Source: Bacteroidota bacterium (GTDB taxonomy: Bacteria; Bacteroidota; Bacteroidia; Cytophagales; Cyclobacteriaceae). From it: DNA of 64,000 nt. The position numbers and the translations under genes are program-made. Each line of letters starts with the position of its first letter. The first letter of the stretch is position 1. This document shows positions 54,874-63,030 of the stretch, piece after piece. The stretch is taken from the NCBI GenBank assembly GCA_018267285.1, contig JAFDYU010000019.1, positions 85,959 through 149,958 on the forward strand, given 5' to 3'. A model generated the notes under the pieces. The model ran no database searches and had not been told where the DNA came from. It saw only the letters and a list, made by a program, of their open reading frames with translations.

Positions 54874-55926
54874 ATGAAAAGAATAAACATCAATACGGCC
54901 AAGCCCGCACAGCCTCAGACCAAGATCATGATCATCTATACCGGTGGCACGTTTGGTATGGCGCATGATGCAAACGGAGTTTTAGTTCCGTTTGATTTCA
55001 GCTTGATACTTGAACACCTTCCAACACTTAGAAACCTTTCCTTAGACCTCACCGTAATTTCGTTCGATACCCCAATCGACTCATCGAACATTTTGCCTGA
55101 GCATTGGCAACAGATTGCTCAACTGATTTATGAAAATTACGGAGAACAAGATGGTTTTGTGGTGTTGCACGGTACCGATACCATGTCGTACACGGCTTCG
55201 GCCTTGAGTTTTATGTTGCAAGGGCTGAAAAAACCTGTGGTCTTTACCGGGGCTCAATTGCCCATCAGCGAAACAAGGTCGGACGCGCGCGAGAATTTGA
55301 TCACCTCGCTTGAGATAGCCGCTGCAAAAAAAATGGGCAATGCCGTAGTGCCTGAAGTGTGTATTTATTTTGGCGATGAACTTCTTCGTGGCAACCGGAG
55401 CAAGAAAGTAGAAAGCATGCACTTCGATGCGTTTGAGTCTGAGAATTACCCGTCATTGGCGAAAGCAGGTGTGTCGATCGATTTTAACGAGAACGCAATC
55501 CATCGAACGGAAGCAATGTTAACACTCCACAATAAAATCAATTCATCCGTAGCTATTTTAAAACTATTTCCCGGGCTAACGGAAAGCGTGGTCAAGTCGA
55601 TTACAGAAACCCAAGGAGTGCAAGCCATTGTAATGGAAACTTATGGTTCCGGCAACGCACCAACATCCCAGTGGCTGCTTGATCTTTTGAAACAGGCCAT
55701 TGATCGCGGCACAATCATCGTAAACATTTCGCAATGCACCGGAGGTATGGTGGTGCAGGGAAAATACCAGACCAGTAAAAAACTTCAGGAGATTGGCGTA
55801 CTCAGCGGTGGCGATATGACTACCGAAGCAGCAATAACAAAATTAATGGTGTTGCTGGGCGAATACAATTTGAACGAAACGAAAGCAAAAATTGTAAAAT
55901 CTATTGCTGGCGAACTGACGGAGTAA
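54874..55926 (+). CDS. ansA: type I L-asparaginase
   Basis: 350 aa from ATG 54874. The N-terminal YTGGTFGMAHD motif (about 22-32) has the catalytic Thr. VVLHGTDTMSYTASAL (near 97-112) is the second active-site block. The cytoplasmic type I form is inferred from lack of a signal peptide. An in-frame upstream start would overlap tatD and lacks support. Converges with the serine hydrolase gene, 3 bp apart. Confidence 0.92.
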   Translation: MKRININTAKPAQPQTKIMIIYTGGTFGMAHDANGVLVPFDFSLILEHLPTLRNLSLDLTVISFDTPIDSSNILPEHWQQIAQLIYENYGEQDGFVVLHGTDTMSYTASALSFMLQGLKKPVVFTGAQLPISETRSDARENLITSLEIAAAKKMGNAVVPEVCIYFGDELLRGNRSKKVESMHFDAFESENYPSLAKAGVSIDFNENAIHRTEAMLTLHNKINSSVAILKLFPGLTESVVKSITETQGVQAIVMETYGSGNAPTSQWLLDLLKQAIDRGTIIVNISQCTGGMVVQGKYQTSKKLQEIGVLSGGDMTTEAAITKLMVLLGEYNLNETKAKIVKSIAGELTE

Positions 55927-55929
55927 TAA

Positions 55930-57033
55930 TTACTTCCCAATCACAGCATTCAGTTTTCCCCACAGATCATTCTGAAAATTCAACGAAACAAAACCATTGT
56001 CTGCGGTATCATCTCCCATGCGTATAACTACTAAGTTTTTACTGGGCACTACGTTGATGATCTGCCCGTTTTTTCCCATGGCTGCAAACATATCGGCAGG
56101 AGCCTCCGGGGCAAGCGCACCCGGATATACCGTTTGCGACTGAGGAACCATGAACGAACTCTTGCCATTAAGCCAGGTGAGATAGCCGTACGATTGGTTG
56201 AACGTTTGAGAAGAATTAATCATTAGGTTAAAATACGATTCGGGTATAACGGACGAGCCGTTCCAGGAACCTTTGTTCAACAGCAGCAACCCAAACCTTG
56301 CCATTGAGCGGGCGGTACTGTAAAATAAATTGTTTTCTCCGCTCAATATAAAATTTCCGTCCATCCCGATTTTTGAAAACAACTGCGCACTGCCGTAATT
56401 ATTCGTGGTTTGGCCTGTTGCTGCAAGCACCACATCGTCTAACCGGGTATAGGCTCCGGTGTGGTACGCCCAACGTGTGCCTGCATCTGCTTTGTATATC
56501 AGGCAAGCTGTGGTGGGGCATTCGTTGTCTCCGGTGCTTGGTGGGGCGTAGTCGTCAAGCCCGGTAGTCATGGTGAGCTGATGGAGCACCGTAATTTTAT
56601 TTTCCTGATCAACGGTTTCGCTGGTCCAGCCCGTGCCGATGTAGTTCGAAGTTTTTGCGTTCAGGTCGATCTTTCCATTAGCGTTGGCAATACCTACAAT
56701 GGCAGCCGTTAGTGTTTTTCCGGCCGAAGCCCAATACCAATTATTGGTTGCGGTAAATGCCGCACTGGAGCTGAGCTGCGTGCCCATGTATTCTTCAATA
56801 ACGATCTTGCCATCTTTCAGTATGATGAAGGCGCGTGTGCCCACACTGTTGAGGTAGGTAACCAGATCCGGTATGGCCGATTCATCCCAGCCCAGGCTTG
56901 CGGGCGTAACCGATTCCCAAGTTCCTGAAGCAGGTGGAAAATATAAAGCTGAAGTAGGTGTGGGGTCATTTTTTTTGCTGCAGCTAAAAATAATCAGCAA
57001 AGCAATGATGGAGAGCGTAGAAATTTTTTTCAT
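55930..57033 (-). CDS. beta-lactamase-fold serine hydrolase lipoprotein
   Basis: 367 aa. Lipoprotein signal IIALLIIFSC. The serine hydrolase class C/DD-peptidase motif SxxK is SAGK in YWASAGKTL (near residue 108), followed by YHTGAY as the likely YxN-type element. It is probably an outer-membrane or periplasmic esterase or peptidase. It lies downstream of the kinase-like gene, 119 bp apart, with no link apparent. Confidence 0.85.
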   Translation of the reverse strand: MKKISTLSIIALLIIFSCSKKNDPTPTSALYFPPASGTWESVTPASLGWDESAIPDLVTYLNSVGTRAFIILKDGKIVIEEYMGTQLSSSAAFTATNNWYWASAGKTLTAAIVGIANANGKIDLNAKTSNYIGTGWTSETVDQENKITVLHQLTMTTGLDDYAPPSTGDNECPTTACLIYKADAGTRWAYHTGAYTRLDDVVLAATGQTTNNYGSAQLFSKIGMDGNFILSGENNLFYSTARSMARFGLLLLNKGSWNGSSVIPESYFNLMINSSQTFNQSYGYLTWLNGKSSFMVPQSQTVYPGALAPEAPADMFAAMGKNGQIINVVPSKNLVVIRMGDDTADNGFVSLNFQNDLWGKLNAVIGK

Positions 57034-57152
57034 TCAAGTTAAGGGTTTGAAAATAATTGGCGAATTACGAAATATTTCACTCAGACGAGGGATAAGGGAG
57101 AAGGTTTAAAAACTCAAAATTAAAACAAAGAGTCTAATTTGGATGAGTCTTG

Positions 57153-58211
57153 CTACGATTGATTAACATTCGATTTTGAATATTTCCTAAATCTAAGCGT
57201 GAATGAATTTTCACTAAAATCAAACCCATTTAATGTTTCTGATTTTGAGCCACAGACTACAGAGCAGCTTCCCTTATTTAATTCCATCATTTGTTTTATT
57301 CGCCACATACCAATACCGTCTCCATTTTTCATCATCTTCTTAGCAGATGATCCAGAAAATCCTTCCCAAAATATTTGATCTTTTTCTGATGGCTCAATAT
57401 GCGCACTTACCATATTGAATATTACCTTAATATCAGATTCTGATTCTTGAAATTTGATGTAAACTGTTGAATCTCGTCTTGCATACTTAGATGCGTTTTC
57501 AATAAGATGGTAGATCGCGACTTGAATCGTCTCATAGTCAATTAGGACTTTTCCGTAGTAATCTTCAACCTCAACGTAAATTCCATTGTTTGAAAAGTCA
57601 ACAAAAAAGGTGTGGAGAACATTTAATAATACATTTCTAATAGGGTACGATTTAAAATCAAGCCCAACTGTTTCTTCCCTTTCAAGTTTTCTGTAAATCG
57701 AAAACTCCGACTTCATATGAATACTATGTTTGGCTAACCGTAAAAACATCATGGCAGCTTTTTTTGGATGCGATTTCACTTCCTTTTCGATATAATCGAC
57801 TTGTTTTTTCCAGTTAGAAGACAAAACAGATTGGGGAACTAAATCATAAATCTCTTGGATATTATGAGCATTTATTGAAGAAAGATTATGAACAAGTCTG
57901 TTTACTTTTTGCTGTTCGGACTTTTTTGTCTTTTCTTCAATATCTTTTTTCGGAATCACTAAATCTGGGTACGCATAAGAGAGAGCCTCTAATTTTTCTC
58001 TAAATAATTTTGTGGTTTTAGTCGTATCACAACATAAAAAAGTCCTACTCTTTGTAGTACTAATGACTCCGTGTCTTCTTTCTCCACCATATAGAGGGCA
58101 AGGCATCAACTTTCCAATGGTGGAGCATGATGAATAACAGTTGCGACAATCGTTGGTAAGGTTTTCTGCAATTAAATTTCCTTTGACGTCTTCAATATGA
58201 AAATGCTTCAT
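57153..58211 (-). CDS. histidine-kinase-like protein with cysteine-rich N-terminus
   Basis: 352 aa. The N-terminus has six cysteines at 22, 25, 29, 38, 60 and 61, in DCRNCYSSC and LCC, possibly a metal, Fe-S or redox sensor. The DHp-like helix has His108 in RLVHNLSS, and the ATPase domain has an N-box (HLIENASKYA, 235-244) and a G-box GDGIG (297-301). There is no membrane helix. Its start overlaps the receiver stop by 4 nt. The pair is AT-rich. Kinase fold is firm; the signal is unknown. Confidence 0.82.
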   Translation of the reverse strand: MKHFHIEDVKGNLIAENLTNDCRNCYSSCSTIGKLMPCPLYGGERRHGVISTTKSRTFLCCDTTKTTKLFREKLEALSYAYPDLVIPKKDIEEKTKKSEQQKVNRLVHNLSSINAHNIQEIYDLVPQSVLSSNWKKQVDYIEKEVKSHPKKAAMMFLRLAKHSIHMKSEFSIYRKLEREETVGLDFKSYPIRNVLLNVLHTFFVDFSNNGIYVEVEDYYGKVLIDYETIQVAIYHLIENASKYARRDSTVYIKFQESESDIKVIFNMVSAHIEPSEKDQIFWEGFSGSSAKKMMKNGDGIGMWRIKQMMELNKGSCSVVCGSKSETLNGFDFSENSFTLRFRKYSKSNVNQS

Positions 58212-58741
58212 TTATTTTTAATAAAACTTTCTATTAAGTTAATAAACTGATACGGTTCCGCTTCTTTATGCAGACAATCATCAACTTCTCTTAGAGCTTT
58301 ATGGAATCGATCACCGGTGGTTTCTGATGAGTAAATTACAATTTTCTTGCCTCTATATTTCTTTTTGAGAGCTGAAGCCAAGCCCAAACCTTGATCTTGG
58401 AATAAAGTAGTGCCAACTCCATTTATATCAACAAAAATTATTTCAGCTTCAATTACTTTAGGGTCATTCAAATCTGTCACATCCTTTATTGACTTTGTGT
58501 TGATCCAACCAGATTTTTTTAAAATAGATACCATTTTAAAATCTGTATGCTTATCGTCTACAAATAATATTCTAGTTTGATTTTTAGGCAGCTCAGTTTT
58601 TGTATATGAGGTATCGGCAATTTTCAATTGGTTGTTGTCAGAGTTTTTCTTTCGCTTTTTTATTAAATAATTTATTAGCCATACCATAGCAGGTACTCCC
58701 ACGCCACCAAAAATCCATTCTAGGTTATGAGATATGTCCAT
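58208..58741 (-). CDS. membrane-anchored receiver-domain protein
   Basis: 177 aa. One N-terminal hydrophobic helix (about 8-28, WIFGGVGVPAMVWLINYL) and a basic stop-transfer are followed by a full receiver domain: acidic pair D62-D63, phospho-acceptor D105 in IFVDING, Ser138/139 in VIYSSE, and Lys159. No DNA-binding or enzymatic output domain is present. It overlaps the kinase gene and lies 17 bp after the nucleosidase gene. Likely the kinase's partner, acting at the membrane (inference). Confidence 0.8.
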   Translation of the reverse strand: MDISHNLEWIFGGVGVPAMVWLINYLIKKRKKNSDNNQLKIADTSYTKTELPKNQTRILFVDDKHTDFKMVSILKKSGWINTKSIKDVTDLNDPKVIEAEIIFVDINGVGTTLFQDQGLGLASALKKKYRGKKIVIYSSETTGDRFHKALREVDDCLHKEAEPYQFINLIESFIKNK

Positions 58742-58758
58742 AGATACTCTATTTAAAT

Positions 58759-59529
58759 TTAATACTGCAAATGTTTCACCGTCATTCCGTTGTTGATGAG
58801 TTGTTTCAGGGAATCAATCCCGATTTTTACATGCAGATCTACGTAGTTAGAGGTAACAGCCTTATCGCTGGCTTCGGTCTTTATGCCTTCGGCAAACATG
58901 GGCTGATCTGAAACAAGCAGCAAGGCGCCTGCCGGTATCTCGTTGTAAAAAGCAGTTGAAAAGATGGTAGCCGTTTCCATGTCGATGGCCATGGCGCGCA
59001 CTTTCACCAAATACTCTTTAAAGTGTTCATCCCACTCCCACACCCTTCGGTTGGTGGTGTACACCGTTCCGGTCCAGTAGTCGTGGTTGTAATCGCGAAT
59101 GGTAGTTGAGATGGCTTTCTGCAATGCAAAGGCCGGGAGCGAGGGCACTTCAGGCGGAAAATAATCGTTTGAGGTTCCCTCACCACGGATGGCCGCAATG
59201 GGGAGGATCAGATCGCCCAGCGCATTTTTTTTCTTCAACCCCCCGCACTTGCCCAGAAACAAGCAAGCCTTGGGCATGATGGCCGAGAGGCAGTCAATGA
59301 TTGTTGCTGCATTGGGGCTACCCATGCCGAAGTTGATGATGGTGATGCCCTCGGCTGTCGCGCTGAGCATGGCTTTGTCTTCACCCATCACAGGCACATT
59401 ATGCCACTCGGCAAATTTGCGCACGTAATTATCGAAGTTGGTGAGCAAAATATATTTTCCAAAATCTTTGAGAGGCACCCCGGTGTAGCGGGGCAGCCAG
59501 TTGTCAACAATTTCTTTTTTTGTTTTCAT
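58759..59529 (-). CDS. amn: AMP nucleosidase (phosphorylase/nucleosidase fold)
   Basis: 256 aa from ATG 59529 (an upstream TTG is the alternative). Matches the short AMP nucleosidases common in Bacteroidota, of the PNP/UDP phosphorylase superfamily. Visible blocks are INFGMGSPNAATI near 67-79, FLGKCGGLKKKNALGDL near 92-108, and MAIDMETATIFSTAF near 184-198. Such enzymes split AMP to adenine and ribose-5-phosphate. The gene heads an apparent operon with the receiver and kinase genes (17 bp, then a 4-nt overlap). It may be simply housekeeping. Confidence 0.85.
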   Translation of the reverse strand: MKTKKEIVDNWLPRYTGVPLKDFGKYILLTNFDNYVRKFAEWHNVPVMGEDKAMLSATAEGITIINFGMGSPNAATIIDCLSAIMPKACLFLGKCGGLKKKNALGDLILPIAAIRGEGTSNDYFPPEVPSLPAFALQKAISTTIRDYNHDYWTGTVYTTNRRVWEWDEHFKEYLVKVRAMAIDMETATIFSTAFYNEIPAGALLLVSDQPMFAEGIKTEASDKAVTSNYVDLHVKIGIDSLKQLINNGMTVKHLQY

Positions 59530-59534
59530 AAAAT

Positions 59535-59602
59535 AGTTCAAAGTTGAAAGTTAATAGTTATTAGTTCAGCGTGGAAGTACATTTATGACTTAACTTTGAA
59601 CT
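59535..59602. promoter_or_regulatory. inverted repeat between divergent genes (possible operator)
   Basis: AGTTCAAAGTT (59535-59545) and AACTTTGAACT (59592-59602) are perfect 11-bp inverted arms 46 nt apart in the 84-bp gap between the nucleosidase and the HsdR-like gene. Its position between divergent starts suggests a shared operator. Confidence 0.35.
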
Positions 59603-59613
59603 TTTAACTCGTT

Positions 59614-60057
59614 GTGTTCAAACTCAATCTTCCTCAATTCAATCCCACGCTCAAAAAGGAGCAAGGCAAAGTATGGATTTTTGACGGGATAAGAAAAAAA
59701 TACCTGGTGCTAACGCCTGAAGAATGGGTGCGGCAGCATTTTATTAATTATTTGATTATGGAAATGAAATACCCAAAGTCGCTATTTAGAATTGAGGGAA
59801 GCCTCACGTACAATAAACTGCAAAAGCGATCGGATATTTTGATTTTCGACCGAGCCGGGAAACCCTGGATGCTTATCGAATGTAAATCGCCCACCATAAA
59901 ACTAAATCAGAAAGCCTTTAACCAAGTAGCCGTTTACAACATGACATTGGACGCTAAGTACCTCGCAGTTACCAACGGCATGGCACACTTTTGTTTTGAA
60001 AAGGCTTCGGCAGGCAACGAGCCGAAGGCGTTACAACATTTTCCGTTGTTTGAATGA
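59614..60057 (+). CDS. HsdR-N-like nuclease-fold domain protein
   Basis: 147 aa from GTG 59614. Resembles the N-terminal domain of type I restriction HsdR subunits (HSDR_N-like) with a PD-(D/E)xK type core: SDILIFDRAGKPWMLIECKSP, where Asp, Glu and Lys form the nuclease triad (about 87-107). No helicase or methylase partner is adjacent. Stand-alone forms of this domain are widespread in Bacteroidota; the role is unknown. Confidence 0.7.
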   Translation: MFKLNLPQFNPTLKKEQGKVWIFDGIRKKYLVLTPEEWVRQHFINYLIMEMKYPKSLFRIEGSLTYNKLQKRSDILIFDRAGKPWMLIECKSPTIKLNQKAFNQVAVYNMTLDAKYLAVTNGMAHFCFEKASAGNEPKALQHFPLFE

Positions 60058-60119
60058 ATGATTTTGTTGATTGATTCTTATTTGGGCAACATAAGGAATC
60101 AAATCCTGAAACCAGTACT

Positions 60120-62054
60120 ATGACCTCGAAAGAAAACCTTAAACATACCTACCAGCTTCTTCAACTTGAGCGGCAAGCCGATTTAGAACAGTATCGAAAA
60201 AAAGTTTTGATGCGCTCGCTTCACCAACGCACTAAAGAAGGCGTAACCTGGTATCCTGTTCGGCTGCTGCGCGATTTCATCGGTACAGGCGAACGAGTGA
60301 TGATCGAGATTGAGAAAACCAATTCGTTAGATCAACCCCATTCCTTTCAGAGCGGAAAAGTGGTGAGTTTGTTTTGCAATGCCTCGGGTAAACCCGAAAA
60401 GCAACACGTCAACGGGGTGGTCAACTACGTGCGCGAAAATACCATGACCATCACACTTAATGGCGATGATCTGCCCGATTGGATTGATGAGGGGTCGCTG
60501 GGAGTAGATGTAATGTTTGATGAAATGAGTTATCGGGAGATGGAGTATGCACTCAAGAAAGTGACCGAGGCAGAAGAAAACCGACTGGCCTTGTTGCGGG
60601 AAATTCTTTTGGGTGATGAAAAGCTTCAAGCTCCAAACCTCGTGCTTGCAACTTCTAATTCACTGCATCAGACTGCAAGTTTGCTAAATGAAAGTCAGCA
60701 TGAAGCTGTGACAAAAATAGTTCACGCCACCGATGTGGCATTTATCCACGGCCCGCCAGGCACTGGTAAAACAACAACTATAGTTGACGCGATTAAACAG
60801 ACTGTAAAAAACGAAAACCAAGTGTTGGTCTGTGCGCCAAGCAATGCTGCCGTAGATCTGTTGGTTGAAAAATTAACGATACAAGGATTGAACACGCTGC
60901 GTATAGGGCATCCGGCACGTGTTACCGAGCAGTCGCTTGGCCGCACGATGGATGCCCGGATTGCCGAGCACGAGCACTTCAACGAATTGAAATCGTTACG
61001 GAGAAAGATGGAACACCTTCGCCATCAGGCCGAACGCTACAAAAGAAATTTTGGGCATACCGAACGCAAACAACGCAGAATGCTTCGCGATGAAGTAAAA
61101 GCCCTGAAGGCCGATGCCGATCAACTGGAGTTTTATATCATCAATGATTTACTGAATCATGCCCATGCGGTTTGCTGTACGCTGGTGGGCTCATCTCATC
61201 CCTCGTTGAAGGGAAGAAAGTTTACAACCGTTTTTATTGACGAAGCCGGCCAAGCGCTGGAACCCGCGTGTTGGATCCCCATACTGAAATCGCAACGCGT
61301 AATTTTTGCGGGAGATCACTGCCAACTTCCACCCACCATTAAATCGTACGAAGCGGCCAAACAAGGGTTATCGAAAACACTTTTTGAAAAAGGTATTGAG
61401 AAACATACCCCGCTTGCTACGATGTTGCGCGTGCAATACCGGATGCACGAGTCGATCATGGAATTTTCCTCAAATTATTTTTACAAAAATGAATTGATCG
61501 CGCACGAATCGGTGAAACACGAGTTGTTGCGCTCGTACGAACAGCCCATCGAGTTTATGGATACGGCCGGATGCGGTTATGCCGAAAAACAAAACCTGGA
61601 AACACTCAGCCGGTTCAACCCCGAAGAAGCCACCGTGTTAATTCATCAGGTGGAGAGACTGGCCGAGAGCATAGGTATTTCGGCCTGGCTTGATGAAAAA
61701 ATTACGTTAGGAATAATTACACCGTATTCGGCACAAGTCGATCAGCTACTACAACAGGCAGGAGCATCCGAAATTCTCGAACCTTTGCAACGGTTCATTT
61801 CCATTAACACAGTCGATGCTTTTCAAGGACAAGAACGCGATGTAATTGCCATTTCTTTTGTTCGCAGCAACGAAAAGAGCGAAGTCGGATTCTTGTCGGA
61901 CATACGAAGAACAAATGTGGCCATGACACGCGCCCGGAAAAAACTCATCATGGTGGGCGACAGCGCTACGCTGGCATCGGATGCCTTTTATTCCAGTTTG
62001 ATCGAGTTCGTACAAGCGAAAGGATTTTATAAAAGTGCGTATTCGGTATTTTAG
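60120..62054 (+). CDS. SF1 helicase, IGHMBP2/Upf1-like
   Basis: 644 aa. Walker A GPPGTGKTTT at 211-220, motif II DEAG in FIDEAGQALEP, motif III GDHCQLPPT, motif V/VI VDAFQGQERDV and AMTRARKKL. The N-terminal 200 residues carry a beta-barrel-like extension as in IGHMBP2. It is predicted to unwind DNA or RNA 5' to 3' (family knowledge). It lies 63 bp downstream of the HsdR-like gene. Confidence 0.9.
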   Translation: MTSKENLKHTYQLLQLERQADLEQYRKKVLMRSLHQRTKEGVTWYPVRLLRDFIGTGERVMIEIEKTNSLDQPHSFQSGKVVSLFCNASGKPEKQHVNGVVNYVRENTMTITLNGDDLPDWIDEGSLGVDVMFDEMSYREMEYALKKVTEAEENRLALLREILLGDEKLQAPNLVLATSNSLHQTASLLNESQHEAVTKIVHATDVAFIHGPPGTGKTTTIVDAIKQTVKNENQVLVCAPSNAAVDLLVEKLTIQGLNTLRIGHPARVTEQSLGRTMDARIAEHEHFNELKSLRRKMEHLRHQAERYKRNFGHTERKQRRMLRDEVKALKADADQLEFYIINDLLNHAHAVCCTLVGSSHPSLKGRKFTTVFIDEAGQALEPACWIPILKSQRVIFAGDHCQLPPTIKSYEAAKQGLSKTLFEKGIEKHTPLATMLRVQYRMHESIMEFSSNYFYKNELIAHESVKHELLRSYEQPIEFMDTAGCGYAEKQNLETLSRFNPEEATVLIHQVERLAESIGISAWLDEKITLGIITPYSAQVDQLLQQAGASEILEPLQRFISINTVDAFQGQERDVIAISFVRSNEKSEVGFLSDIRRTNVAMTRARKKLIMVGDSATLASDAFYSSLIEFVQAKGFYKSAYSVF

Positions 62055-62056
62055 CA

Positions 62057-62081
62057 TGCAACTAAAATTTAGTTACATTTG
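62057..62081 (+). promoter_or_regulatory. hicAB promoter and palindromic operator
   Basis: TACATTTG (62074-62081) matches TAnnTTTG and ends 6 nt before the hicA ATG. Just upstream, AACTAAA-A-TTTAGTT (62060-62074) is a perfect palindrome, extended by TG/CA at 62057 and 62077. The overlap with the -7 element fits autorepression by HicB. Confidence 0.6.
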
Positions 62082-62087
62082 TTTTTT

Positions 62088-62336
62088 ATGAGTAAATTAC
62101 ACAAGGCTTTAGATAGACTTAAAAGCAGACCCAAGGATTTTAAATGGCAAGAGCTACAAACTATAATGAGGCATTTTGGTTATATTGAACAGAAGAAAGG
62201 CGGATCAGCAAGAAAATTTATTCATCAAGAAAAGAAAGTTTTAATTAGTATTCATGAGCCACATCCAAAACCTATATTGAAAATGTATGCATTAGATATA
62301 ATCATTAATCACTTAAAGGAAGAAGGTTTATTATGA
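62088..62336 (+). CDS. hicA: HicA-type mRNA interferase toxin
   Basis: 82 aa from ATG 62088. Double-stranded RNA-binding-like HicA fold; the active-site His is expected in IHEPHPKPI near 64-72, and KKGGSARKFIH gives the G-S-x-x motif. Family toxins cleave mRNA. The upstream TTG is ignored since it lies in the promoter. It overlaps hicB by 4 nt (ATGA). Confidence 0.85.
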   Translation: MSKLHKALDRLKSRPKDFKWQELQTIMRHFGYIEQKKGGSARKFIHQEKKVLISIHEPHPKPILKMYALDIIINHLKEEGLL

Positions 62337-62665
62337 AAAATGTTTTAGAATACAAAGGGTACAAAGGCTCGGTTGAATTTAGCGCAGAAGACCAGGTTTT
62401 TTTTGGTAAGATTATAGGCATTCGAGATGTTGTTACGTTTGAGGGTGTTACAGTTAAGGAACTAAATTCTTCCTTTAGAAATGCTGTAAATGGTTATTTG
62501 GAAACCTGTTCAAATCTCGGAAAAGATCCGGATAAAGAATTCAAAGGAAGTTTTAATGTGCGTCTTACCGCAAAGCTTCACAGGCTTGCCGCTATAAAAT
62601 CAGCAACCGAGAAAATTTCTCTTAATAAATTTGTTGAAAAAGCAGTTGAAAAAGCAGTATCCTAA
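62333..62665 (+). CDS. hicB: HicB-type antitoxin
   Basis: 110 aa. The N-terminal part is a partial RNase H-like HicB fold (YKGYKGSVEFSAEDQVFFGKIIGI). The C-terminal part, with FNVRLTAKLHRLAAIKSATEKISLNKFVEKAV, is a ribbon-helix-helix DNA-binding element. It would neutralise HicA and repress the pair through the palindrome upstream. Confidence 0.85.
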   Translation: MKNVLEYKGYKGSVEFSAEDQVFFGKIIGIRDVVTFEGVTVKELNSSFRNAVNGYLETCSNLGKDPDKEFKGSFNVRLTAKLHRLAAIKSATEKISLNKFVEKAVEKAVS

Positions 62666-62679
62666 AAAATATAAAAATC

Positions 62680-63027
62680 ATGAAAATAATCCTTGCCTTT
62701 GTAGTTATTCTGAGTTTCGCATTTGCGAACAAACCCGTTCAGTTGTTCAATACATCGCTCACCGTTACCGTGCGCGATGAACTCGGCAACACCGTTGAAG
62801 GAGCCGCTGTTAAAATTTTCTTGAAAGAAGAAGATTACACAAAAGAAAAAAATGCGGTAGAAGAAGGCACAACCGATAAAAAGGGCATCGTTAAATTCAA
62901 AAAACTTAACCCGGTTGCTTACTTTATTCTTTGCCGAAAAGAGGACAAGGACAACTCCGGTGGAGGCGAGCGAGTGGGGACTCTCAAAAAAGGAGAGTTT
63001 AACAAAGTGACAGTAGTTATTCAATAA
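62680..63027 (+). CDS. small secreted protein with a carboxypeptidase-regulatory-like sandwich
   Basis: 115 aa. Signal peptide of about 16-20 residues (IILAFVVILSFAFA) followed by a small beta-sandwich with VTVRDELGNTVEGAAVKIFL and TTDKKGIVKFKKL, the CarboxypepD_reg/CNA-B-like pattern. Function unknown; it sits 14 bp after hicB and 3 bp before the NUDIX gene. Confidence 0.65.
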   Translation: MKIILAFVVILSFAFANKPVQLFNTSLTVTVRDELGNTVEGAAVKIFLKEEDYTKEKNAVEEGTTDKKGIVKFKKLNPVAYFILCRKEDKDNSGGGERVGTLKKGEFNKVTVVIQ

Positions 63028-63030
63028 CGT

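Noticed and set aside
57153-59529. canonical Detocs defence system
   Set aside because: The nucleosidase lacks a receiver domain, the kinase has no TPR sensor and the receiver is membrane-anchored, so the known architecture is not met.
59614-62054. complete type I restriction system
   Set aside because: Only an HsdR-N-like domain and a helicase of the IGHMBP2 type are present; no HsdM or HsdS.
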